Positions 1-6,729 of a stretch of DNA of 10,838 nt are shown in pieces. The DNA is from JBBTQZ01 sp038065435 (GTDB lineage Bacteria; Patescibacteriota; Minisyncoccia; Phycocordibacterales; WO2-35-19): contig JBBTQZ010000010.1 in the NCBI GenBank assembly GCA_038065435.1, forward strand, positions 1-10,838. The letters run 5' to 3'. Under the pieces are notes generated by a model. The model saw only the letters and a list, made by a program, of their open reading frames with translations. It ran no database searches and was not told the DNA's origin. Both the position numbers and the translations under genes were made by a program. Position 1 is the stretch's first letter. Every line of letters begins with the position of its first letter.

Positions 1-54
1 GAACCCCCGTCTCAACCTTGGGAAGGTCGCATCATACCACTAAACTATACCCGC
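1..54 (-). tRNA. tRNA-Gly(CCC), 3' end cut off by window start
   Basis: Read on the minus strand, the sequence starts with acceptor strand GCGGGTA at 54-48. A D-arm containing AGTGGTAT follows. The anticodon stem is CGACC/GGTTG around the loop TTCCCAA, giving anticodon CCC (Gly, codon GGG). A 4-nt variable loop and T-stem GGGGG then lead into TTC, where the window ends. The 3' half of the T-arm and the acceptor strand are outside the window. The GCGGG start is typical of bacterial tRNA-Gly. The gene lies 12 nt downstream of the FtsB-like CDS on the same strand and may share its transcript. Confidence 0.9.
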
Positions 55-66
55 TTTATTTTAAAT

Positions 67-441
67 CTACTCAAACATACTCCCAAAAAAACTCTTAATT
101 TTCTGCCAAACAGAATCAGCTTTGTTGGAACCGGAAGAATTATTTTCACTCTCCACCACTATCGCTACACTCTCTCCCTGCCTCACTACATTAAATTTCT
201 TTTTGAGTTCAAATTCAAGACCTTCCTTAGTAGAGAGCCTGTCTTCCATATTCTCCAAGAGCTTCTGTCTCCTCTCAAGATCTACCGCTTCAAGTTGCAT
301 CCTGACTAAAGTCTCCTCGGCAGACTTTTTCTTGTTATACACTTTGCGTACAGAATTAGAAAGCACCACTATAATAAACAAAAGAAAGGTGAATAAAATA
401 ATGTGTTTCCATTTTTCTTTTGTTTTTGCGTTGAGGCTCAT
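67..441 (-). CDS. Septum formation initiator family protein (FtsB/DivIC-like)
   Basis: A 124-residue bitopic membrane protein. A short basic cytoplasmic N-terminus (about 1-12) is followed by one hydrophobic helix (about 13-30). A charged heptad-like coiled coil (about 33-75) follows, then the family-typical EFELKKKFNVVRQGE segment (about 76-90). FtsB/DivIC proteins bridge FtsL and FtsQ/DivIB in the divisome on the outer face of the membrane. The topology, length and the post-coil motif support the family; whether it is FtsB or DivIC cannot be told. Residues 91-124 are a Ser/Asn linker and a possibly amphipathic tail (VWQKIKSFFGSMFE), longer than in a minimal FtsB. The start is ATG at 441 with no Shine-Dalgarno; the stop is TAG. 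A TAGAAT box lies at 454-459 on the minus strand. It is divergent from the 490-594 gene and directly upstream of tRNA-Gly. Confidence 0.85.
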   Translation of the reverse strand: MSLNAKTKEKWKHIILFTFLLFIIVVLSNSVRKVYNKKKSAEETLVRMQLEAVDLERRQKLLENMEDRLSTKEGLEFELKKKFNVVRQGESVAIVVESENNSSGSNKADSVWQKIKSFFGSMFE

Positions 442-462
442 AGTTGTGTTAATATTCTATTA

Positions 463-479
463 CGGATTGCAACAATCCG
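463..479. promoter_or_regulatory. Perfect 7-bp inverted repeat in the 48-bp divergent intergenic region
   Basis: CGGATTG (463-469), loop CAA, and CAATCCG (473-479) form a perfect stem between the divergent starts at 441 (minus) and 490 (plus). Only 48 bp separate the two start codons, so the promoters must overlap or lie inside a coding region. A minus-strand TAGAAT box (454-459) is a reasonable -10 for the FtsB-like gene. The repeat could be an operator or a hairpin in the short leader of the plus-strand gene; the sequence does not decide. Confidence 0.4.
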
Positions 480-489
480 CATCTACGAC

Positions 490-594
490 ATGCTTTGGCA
501 TCCAAAAACTCAAAAAATCCTAAGAATAGTGTGGTTCTGTTTGGCCATACTCCTTATTCTTGGCATGGTATTGATTTATATCCCACTACAATAG
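490..594 (+). CDS. 34-residue single-helix membrane protein
   Basis: ATG at 490 opens a 34-codon frame ending in TAG at 592-594. It reads as a short amphipathic N-terminus (MLWHPKTQKILRIVW) followed by a hydrophobic helix (FCLAILLILGMVLIYI) and a PLQ end. A basic front followed by one membrane span is a normal N-in topology and not what a random frame usually gives. Short proteins of the form 'WxPKTQK...' plus one TM helix resemble unannotated small proteins I associate with Parcubacteria genomes; this is recognition by style, not a database match. The frame is open upstream to 403, but that part lies inside the FtsB-like gene and reads unnaturally, so the internal ATG is preferred. There is no Shine-Dalgarno. 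The stop is 6 nt from the lepA stop (convergent), leaving no room for a separate terminator. Function unknown. Confidence 0.55.
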   Translation: MLWHPKTQKILRIVWFCLAILLILGMVLIYIPLQ

Positions 595-600
595 AGGTAT

Positions 601-2597
601 TTAATCCGGCTTCATAAGCTTTACGAAGACATCGTGCGGTATATTTATTCTGCCTCGCTCTTTCATTTTTTTCTTACCTTTCTTTTGCTTCTCTCGGAGC
701 TTCATCTTGCGCGTTATGTCTCCACCGTACATATGCTGAGTAACATCTTTGCGAAATGCCGACAAAGTACGCGAAGCTATTATCCTACCCATCGCTTTGG
801 CCTGTATCTTTATTTCAAACATTTGCCGAGGCAAAGTGTTCTGGAGCTTTTCTACCAGATTTTCAGCTTCTCTTTCTACTATGCGCTTAGAGACTACCCT
901 AGCAAAAGCCGGCTCCTCTTCGCCACCTATAAGCACCGCGAGCTTGGTCACTTCTGCAGGCCTCTCTCCAGCGTTTTCGTACGAAAGCGAAGCATATCCT
1001 TGGCTTACACTTTTAAGTTTATCGAAAAAGCCTCGCATAAGTTCTCTAAGTGGCATCAAAACTTTCAATATGGTTCTAGATTCAAAGTTCAAAGTGTCCA
1101 CCACTTCCCCTTCATGCGCGTAGAGAAGTGGCATGAGGCTGCCAACATACTCCCCCGGTAAAATAATTTTTGCCTCCACCCATGGTTCGGTGATAGAGGC
1201 TATGAGTCCATCATCGGGGAAAAATACTGGTGAGAAAATTTTCTCTCCCACATTATTGTCTTCTTTATTAAGAGAAGCATTTTTATATTTCACAACATAA
1301 GTAATGGAAGGTTGGGTGATCACAAGCATCAAGCCAAACTCTCTTTTCAATCTTTCGGTTGCTATCTCCAAATGCAATAATCCTAAAAAACCAACTCTAA
1401 AACCTTTACCGAGCACTCCGGAAGATTCTTCTTCAAAGTAGAGCGAGGAGTCGGTCAGTTTCAGAGTAGCCAAAGCTTGTCGTAGAGAATGCAACTCGCC
1501 TTGATCTTCCGGAAATATGCTCGCCCAAACCACAGGCTTCGGCACTCCATAGCCTGGAAGAGCCGTGGAGAATTCTTTTTCTTTGCCTATAGTGTCCCCC
1601 ACCGCCACAACGCCCGGAGTTTTTATACCTGTAACTATGTAGCCTATTTCCCCCGTGTGCAAAATATCGCAAGGTTTTTCATCCGGCACAAAGATGCCAG
1701 TTTCAAGGGAATTGAATTTCTCTCCGGCCACACGGAAGATCAAATTCTCGCGTGCGCTCACAGTGCCGGACATTATTCGCACGAAAACGATGATTCCCCT
1801 ATGAGTAGAATATTTAAAATCAAACACAAGTGCCTGAAGGGGTTGTCCGGTCTCCCCCTTAATGTAAGGGGGATTAAGGGGGTTATTTAATAAGTTAGGA
1901 GACGGCACCTTATTTACCACTTCTTCCAAAAGCTGCTCCACCCCCTCTCCCGTTTTGCCCGAAGTTTGAANNNNNNNNNNNNNNNNNNNNNNNNNNNNNN
2001 NNNNNNNNNNNNNNNNNNNNNNNNNNNNNNNNNNNNNNNNNNNNNNNNNNNNNNNNNNNNNNNNNNNNNNACCACTTCTTCCAAAAGCTGCTCCACCCCC
2101 TCTCCCGTTTTGCCCGAAGTTTGAAGTATGCTCTCCACAGAACAATCCAATATAGATGCCACTTCCGCCTTCACTTCTTCCACTCTAGCAAGTGGCGAAT
2201 CTATTTTTGAAAGAGCGGGTATTATCACAAGCCCCTGATCTCTTGCCATCTGTAATACAGAAAGAGTTTGCGCCTGCACCCCTTGAGTAGCATCTACCAA
2301 AAGCACCACCCCCTCCACTGCCCCAAGAGCTCTAGATACTTCGTAAGAAAAGTCTATATGTCCCGGAGTATCTATCAAATTCAAAATATAATCTTTATAA
2401 ATCATCCTCACCGGCTGCATCTTTATAGTAATGCCCCTCTCTCTCTCCAACTCCATACTGTCTAGCACCTGGGCTTTCATCTTGCGTGCTTCTATAGTAC
2501 CCGTTACCTCAAGCATGCGGTCAGCTAAAGTAGATTTGCCATGATCAATATGGGCAATGATGCAGAAATTACGTATGTTAGTTGCCTGTTTTTGCAT
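601..2597 (-). CDS. lepA: Elongation factor 4 (LepA), interrupted by an assembly gap
   Basis: LepA/EF-4 is a ribosome-binding translational GTPase. Removing the 100 N (1971-2070) and one of the identical 55-bp flanks restores one frame of 1842 nt, or 613 residues, close to the usual ~600. In that numbering G1 is AHIDHGKS (15-22), G2 includes Thr57 in RGITIK, G3 is DTPGH (76-80), G4 is SKID (130-133) instead of the usual NKID, and G5 is SGK (161-163). Domain II begins near PLQALVFD (201-208). The EF-G-like domain V has KLKSVSQGYASLSYE, and the LepA-specific C-terminal domain has YGGDITRKMKLREKQKKGKKKMK. Residues ~187-199 (NPLNPPYIKGETG) are a palindrome-encoded insertion in the G-domain/domain II linker. 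The ATG start at 2597 overlaps the murJ 3' end by 20 nt, suggesting translational coupling; stop TAA. The apparent frameshift in the raw sequence is an assembly effect. Confidence 0.95.
1851..1890. repeat. CCCCCTTA palindromic repeat inserted in frame in lepA
   Basis: CCCCCTTA (1854-1861), loop ATG and TAAGGGGG (1865-1872) form a perfect 8-bp stem, followed at once by another TTAAGGGGG (1874-1882). On the coding (minus) strand it is translated as NPLNPPYIKG, a peptide signature often left by dispersed CCCCCTTAA-type palindromes in bacterial genomes. It lies where E. coli LepA has a short Pro/Gly linker (IPPPEGDPEGPLQAL), so the insertion sits at a domain boundary and keeps the frame. The outer limits of the element are approximate. 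Confidence 0.6.
1916..1970. repeat. 55-bp direct duplicate, left of the gap
   Basis: This 55-bp stretch of lepA is identical to 2071-2125. The two copies abut the N run on either side, and outside them the sequences continue into different, adjacent parts of lepA. This is the pattern of two contigs that overlap by 55 bp but were scaffolded with a fixed 100-N spacer. It is not a biological repeat. Confidence 0.9.
1971..2070. other. Assembly gap, 100 N
   Basis: Exactly 100 N, the conventional filler for a gap of unknown size. The true gap is probably negative (-55 bp), because the flanks are the same 55 bases. The 155 extra bases (100 N plus one copy) are not a multiple of three, which creates the false frameshift in lepA. 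Confidence 0.97.
2071..2125. repeat. 55-bp direct duplicate, right of the gap
   Basis: Identical to 1916-1970. Merging the two copies joins lepA codons for ...GEGVEQLLEEV directly to VNKVPSP... without loss or frameshift. Confidence 0.9.
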
Positions 2598-4209
2598 ATT
2601 TGAGAATTTCTCTTATCTCTTCACTTTTCATAAAAAACATCCCTAGGGTGAAGGCCACTATACCAAATATTCCAGCCAAAAACCCATGCCCCAAAACACC
2701 CAGAAAACTCTCCAGATCAAAGAGGCTATGAGTCACGCCAAGTACAATATAAGCGACGAAACCAGCGATCAAAGACGCTAGAATATTTGGTATCAGAATA
2801 TTTGATACATTTTTATATATAGAGTTGCGCATATCGCCAAAACCAGCAAATAAAAAGAAAGCGGTAAATGCAGAACCAAGTGTAAAGGCAAGAGGTAAGA
2901 TCAAAATTCTAAATCCGAAATTTTCCACATCCAAAAATCTTGCCATGAGATACAAGCTAGAGTCAAATCCAGAATAATTTATGAATAAAAATGCCAACAA
3001 TATTGTGATAAAACCTCCGACAAGATTGGCAATAAGAGGCAGTTTGGTTTTACCTAGAGCATAGAAAGAACGTGAGAAAAATAACTGCAAAGATTGAAAC
3101 ACGCTTGAAAGTACGAAGACGGCAAATATAGCCGCGGTCAATCTTGTGGCAGACCAATCGAAATTGCCAGACCCAAGTACCACTCTTACCAAATGAGCCC
3201 TAAGTACTATAGAGAGAGCGATGGCTGGTAAAGACCAAAAAATTATCTGTCGCAGACCTTCACTTATCTTCGCTACTACTTCTTCCCTGCCGCCCTTAGC
3301 GACGGAAATAGCTATGCTAGGGAAAGCAGCCAAAGAAAAACTCACCCCTATAAGAGAAAGTGGGGCTGACTGCAAATTGAACGCAAGATTAAACACAGCC
3401 ACAGATCCTTCTCCAAACCTAGCAGCCAAGCTCGCAAACACAAAACTCACGATTGTAACGACGGAAAGCGCGAATGTTCTGGGTATAGAGATATAAGCAA
3501 TTTCTTTTATTTCTTTCCAATTTATTTTGAAGGTGAGCCGTGGCCGCATACTAGAAGCAAAAACAAAAGTGGCTTGAAGTAGCATGTGGAGTAAAGCTCC
3601 AAGTATTACCCCAAAGCCCACGCCATATACACCCCATTCCTCAAGCCCGAACACAATACCCATGATTATGCCCATGTTGTAGAGAAGGGGTGAAATAGAA
3701 TAGAGGATGAACCTTTTTTCATACTGCACTATACTTCCAAAAAAGTTTGAGAGGCCGAGCAATATGGGAGAAAGTAAGAGTAATCTGGAAAGAGAGATGA
3801 CCTTCAAGATGCCCAAGCTTCCAAACTCACCGAAGAAAATAGTGATGATCCGAGGCATGAAAATCCACGCCAAAACAGAAACGAGCACGACTGTAAATAG
3901 AAAAACTGTAAGTATAGAATTGCTAGATTCCTTCAGATGTTTGTCGCCTGAAGTTTCTTTTTTGGCAAACAAGGGCACCAAAGCAGATATAGAAACAAGC
4001 GAAGCTACGGAGACAAAAATAATATCCGGTACCTTAAATGCCGCGTAGTATATATCCAACTCCAAACCTGCACCGAAGAAATGCGCAAGTAGCCTGTCTC
4101 TTGCTAGTGCCAGAAGTTGAGAGAAAAATGCAAATACAGAGAGCCAAAAAGCGGCCTCACGTAGGCCGCTTATTTTACTGAATAGAATGTTCAAGGCTCT
4201 CCTTACCAT
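2578..4209 (-). CDS. murJ: MurJ/MviN-family lipid II flippase-like protein
   Basis: A 543-residue polytopic membrane protein of the MOP/MATE-like flippase superfamily; E. coli MurJ is 511 residues with 14 helices. The N-terminus has the family block FFSQLLALARDRLLAHFFGAGLE followed by DIYYAAFKVPDIIF and SALVPLF. The later FNLAFNLQSAPLSLIGVSFSLAAFPSIA and LQLFFSRSFYALGKTKLP are also typical MviN motifs. MurJ flips the peptidoglycan precursor lipid II across the cytoplasmic membrane. By alignment in my head, E. coli Arg24 is kept (Arg37 here), but Arg18 and Arg52 fall on Gln31 and Phe, so the substrate cavity may differ. The start is ATG at 4209, 19 nt after the preceding stop; stop TAA. It overlaps lepA by 20 nt. 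A hairpin plus T-run lies in its first 25 codons. A related polysaccharide-lipid flippase function is the main alternative. Confidence 0.88.
   Translation of the reverse strand: MVRRALNILFSKISGLREAAFWLSVFAFFSQLLALARDRLLAHFFGAGLELDIYYAAFKVPDIIFVSVASLVSISALVPLFAKKETSGDKHLKESSNSILTVFLFTVVLVSVLAWIFMPRIITIFFGEFGSLGILKVISLSRLLLLSPILLGLSNFFGSIVQYEKRFILYSISPLLYNMGIIMGIVFGLEEWGVYGVGFGVILGALLHMLLQATFVFASSMRPRLTFKINWKEIKEIAYISIPRTFALSVVTIVSFVFASLAARFGEGSVAVFNLAFNLQSAPLSLIGVSFSLAAFPSIAISVAKGGREEVVAKISEGLRQIIFWSLPAIALSIVLRAHLVRVVLGSGNFDWSATRLTAAIFAVFVLSSVFQSLQLFFSRSFYALGKTKLPLIANLVGGFITILLAFLFINYSGFDSSLYLMARFLDVENFGFRILILPLAFTLGSAFTAFFLFAGFGDMRNSIYKNVSNILIPNILASLIAGFVAYIVLGVTHSLFDLESFLGVLGHGFLAGIFGIVAFTLGMFFMKSEEIREILKYAKTGN
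4146..4170 (-). terminator. Intrinsic-terminator-shaped hairpin inside the murJ 5' coding region
   Basis: On the minus strand AGCGGCCT, loop ACGTG and AGGCCGCT form a perfect 8-bp GC-rich stem whose 3' arm runs into TTTTT (4150-4146). It lies about codons 14-22 of murJ, encoding SGLREAAF. The shape is that of a Rho-independent terminator or attenuator between the upstream TPR gene and murJ-lepA. It could equally be chance or a translational control hairpin. The T-run is short. Confidence 0.35.
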
Positions 4210-4228
4210 CCACTCATTCTAGCATATC

Positions 4229-6595
4229 TTATTCCTCAATCGGAGGCTCTTCTCTATCTTCTGGCTTATCGTCGAGCGGAGGCTTAGCGTCAGCAAATGG
4301 TTTTTTACCATCCTTGAGATTTTCAAGAATCAGGGTTATCTCTTGATTGCCCGGATTTGTTTTCATGATAGCTTCAAACTGCTCTATGGATCCAGCTCTG
4401 TCACCAAGGAAATACTTGGAGAGCCCGAGGAAATACCTAGCATTGGCATAATCCGTAACTAGAGTGACCGCGCTAGTGAAAGCGCTCGCCGCTCCTCTGA
4501 AATCATTTTGGTTATACTTCAAAAGTCCAAGTTGGAAATAAAGTCCGGCATTTTGAGAATCTATGAGAGTAGCCGCCTCTACAGATCTGATGGCTGCAGG
4601 AATATTGTTTTCTCCTGCCTCTATCTGAGCCAAGAGGAAGTATGCATCGGTATAATTTCTTTTTAGATTTATCGCTTTACCTATAGCCTCTCTTGCCAGA
4701 GTAGTGTCTCCTGACAAGGCTGCCACCCTAGCCAAACCTAGCTCTATTGCAGGATTGCTCGGGGCTCGTTTTTGGGCCTCAAGATAATTAGCCTTAGCGT
4801 TTTCCAAACTTCCTTCTATGCCACTTGCACCCAATGTCTCATATATCCGAGCCAAGGAAAACCAATTTTCATAATTACCGCTATCAGCTTCTATGGCTCT
4901 CCTGCCAGATTCCACACTATCAGCTATAAGACCTCGCAGGGTCGCGGCCGAAGCCTCACTCAAATTTTGACCTTCTTTTGCTACCAATGTATTAGCTTCT
5001 GCCATTGAAAGCTCCGAAATACCTCTCCAATAACTAGAAACTGGAGCCACACTGACTGCTTGCAAAACTTTTTGTTTTGCATCTGTAGTATTTCCGACTT
5101 GAGCCAATTGTAGACCTTGACTGAAGAGCGAGCTTGCTACTATTCTTTCCATTACAAAATAACCACCAGATATAGAGAGCAATATAAAGACCACTATAGC
5201 TAAAATAGTTATAAAGTTGGTTTTTGGATTTGAGAAGATATTTATTCTAGATACATTGACCACTCCTCTCGCCACCAATGAAGATGTGAAGAGAGCTGTA
5301 AATATAAAGGCTAGAGCAAAATTCGCAATACTTGGCATATGTACGAAAAATATCACCCAAAAATACATTGACACCAGAAATGTAGTAGTAGCGGCATATC
5401 TAGACTCACTATCACCAGAGACAAAGATCGCTTTCATTCCAACAGACACGTAAAGAAAAATGAAAGCCAAAAAAGCTAACAACCCAAGCAGTCCAGTAAC
5501 TATGGTAAGAGTGGGGATAAAACCATAACCAAAGGCGAATGGAGTATTCCAGAATTGAGTTAGGTTGACTTCCAAAGGCTTGTTCATATTCCAAAGACTA
5601 GTAAACCTGTTTGGTCCAACTCCTAAAGCTGGATTTTTGCCGAGAGCACTTTTTGTAAGGTCTATGGTTGCTTCAAAGCTCGGTCTTACCTCAATAGTAT
5701 TTATTTTAAGAGTATTGGAGAGAAAAGAAGAGAGCGAATTGCCAGATATCAGAAATATAACAGATGCTACTATAACAAAGAGTGAGGTCAGAGATACTTT
5801 TCTTCCTCTTTGTTCTTCCAGATTTGCATCTTTACTTACAGACCAAGATAGCACATACACAAAGTACACCAAGGCAAGAAGACCGACCGTTATTATGACC
5901 GGCACTAGATTCACGGCCCCTATACACAACATGGAAAATATAGAGAGAGCTATAAGGAGGTACCTGTTCCTTTTGGACAACTCTCTGCTATTCAATATAG
6001 AGAGAGAGGCTATGAGGCTCGCACCCAAAAATACAGCCACATCTATACCAGTACCATTGAGAAAGTTGGGAATTTTGGAACCTATAGAGACTGGTAGATC
6101 TTCTAGAACAAAGGCTCTAAGTATTATGAAAGCGGAAAATGCGTAGGCAGAAAGGAGGAAAAGATCTATAGATTTTTTGATTATACTCTCTTTTGAACCG
6201 ACATTGAGTATTATGAGGAACACTAGGCCGACCAATATAAGCAGTGTGCCAGAAGTCGTAGATTCAAATATTTCTCCAGCTATAGAATCTATGATGGCTC
6301 CAGAAAAAACAGAAGAAACAAGAGCGATGAGGGCGAGAGCAACAAGCGGAATCAGAAATCTAGATTTTGGAAATTCTATAATACCACTAGACAATACAGA
6401 GGAAAGAAACATAACCAACAGAACTACAAAAGCTATGGTGAGGAGTGCCATCTTAGAAGCATGAAGAGGCATAGAAGAAATCGGTATAAAGAACAGTGGC
6501 ACCAAGACTACCAATCCCCATATAACCATACTTGCTATCCTTTGGAACTTACCAGTGGAAGATCCATTATTAACTACAATATTTTGCTGATCCAT
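4229..6595 (-). CDS. Multi-pass O-antigen ligase/polymerase-like protein with C-terminal TPR domain
   Basis: 788 residues. Residues ~20-480 hold roughly a dozen hydrophobic helices. Between two of them lies NPALGVGPNRF (321-331) in a hydrophilic loop, then a helix beginning ..TGLLGLLAFLAF (367-378). This order (N-P-x-x-G-x-G-P, loop, E/T-G-x-x-G-hydrophobic) is the core pattern of Wzy_C/O-antigen ligase-type proteins. The usual HN of the loop is not seen; the place reads FWNTPFAFGYG. After the last helix (~461-481), residues ~490-760 form tetratricopeptide-type helical repeats (for example NYENWFSLARIYETLG, TDAYFLLAQIEAGENN, AGLYFQLGLLKYNQNDFRGA, ANARYFLGLSKYFLGD). The tail (761-788) is acidic and proline-rich. 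The inferred role is assembly or attachment of a surface glycan, or protein glycosylation, with the TPRs as an external docking platform. ATG at 6595, no Shine-Dalgarno, stop TAA. Probably first gene of an operon with murJ and lepA. The exact substrate is unknown. Confidence 0.75.
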   Translation of the reverse strand: MDQQNIVVNNGSSTGKFQRIASMVIWGLVVLVPLFFIPISSMPLHASKMALLTIAFVVLLVMFLSSVLSSGIIEFPKSRFLIPLVALALIALVSSVFSGAIIDSIAGEIFESTTSGTLLILVGLVFLIILNVGSKESIIKKSIDLFLLSAYAFSAFIILRAFVLEDLPVSIGSKIPNFLNGTGIDVAVFLGASLIASLSILNSRELSKRNRYLLIALSIFSMLCIGAVNLVPVIITVGLLALVYFVYVLSWSVSKDANLEEQRGRKVSLTSLFVIVASVIFLISGNSLSSFLSNTLKINTIEVRPSFEATIDLTKSALGKNPALGVGPNRFTSLWNMNKPLEVNLTQFWNTPFAFGYGFIPTLTIVTGLLGLLAFLAFIFLYVSVGMKAIFVSGDSESRYAATTTFLVSMYFWVIFFVHMPSIANFALAFIFTALFTSSLVARGVVNVSRINIFSNPKTNFITILAIVVFILLSISGGYFVMERIVASSLFSQGLQLAQVGNTTDAKQKVLQAVSVAPVSSYWRGISELSMAEANTLVAKEGQNLSEASAATLRGLIADSVESGRRAIEADSGNYENWFSLARIYETLGASGIEGSLENAKANYLEAQKRAPSNPAIELGLARVAALSGDTTLAREAIGKAINLKRNYTDAYFLLAQIEAGENNIPAAIRSVEAATLIDSQNAGLYFQLGLLKYNQNDFRGAASAFTSAVTLVTDYANARYFLGLSKYFLGDRAGSIEQFEAIMKTNPGNQEITLILENLKDGKKPFADAKPPLDDKPEDREEPPIEE

Positions 6596-6610
6596 AATAA
6601 TAATTATTTG

Positions 6611-6641
6611 ATAATACTAAACGTAAACTTTAGTATATCAA
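6611..6641 (-). promoter_or_regulatory. Candidate promoter with operator-like inverted repeat, upstream of the TPR gene
   Basis: On the minus strand TTGATA (6641-6636) and TATTAT (6616-6611) resemble -35 and -10 boxes, with a long 19-bp spacer. The -10 lies 15 nt before the ATG at 6595. Between and overlapping them is a perfect inverted repeat, ATACTAAA (6614-6621), 7-nt spacer, TTTAGTAT (6629-6636). A dyad with these dimensions overlapping a promoter is what a dimeric repressor site looks like, but no regulator is known here. Confidence 0.35.
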
Positions 6642-6677
6642 AATCCAAAAACCCTCAAACCCAATCCGTGGATAACG

Positions 6678-6723
6678 GTGGAGGGTCACCCGCCCCCCAT
6701 TTTTTGGGGTTGGGTGACCCTCC
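6678..6723. repeat. REPIN-like doublet at the 3' side of the transposase gene
   Basis: GGAGGGTCACCC (6680-6691) and GGGTGACCCTCC (6712-6723) are perfect 12-nt inverted arms. Between them CCCCA (6695-6699) and TGGGG (6705-6709) can form a second stem. Each arm contains GGGTCACCC, so the unit is two REP-like motifs head to head around a spacer. It ends 6 nt before the transposase stop codon at 6732-6730. There is no T-run, so a simple intrinsic terminator is unlikely. Confidence 0.7.
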
Positions 6724-6729
6724 CCGCCC

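Noticed and set aside
403..489. Longer N-terminal extension of the small plus-strand protein
   Set aside because: It overlaps the FtsB-like gene on the other strand and reads as a Phe/Cys-rich shadow; the internal ATG at 490 gives a sensible basic front plus TM helix.
1914..2145. lepA as a pseudogene or two split genes
   Set aside because: The frame break exists only because of 100 N plus a duplicated 55-mer; collapsing them gives an intact gene.
5061..5081. TGCAAAAC/GTTTTGCA hairpin inside the TPR gene
   Set aside because: Perfect 8-bp stem but AT-rich, not followed by a T-run, and coding for normal TPR-region residues; chance is likely.
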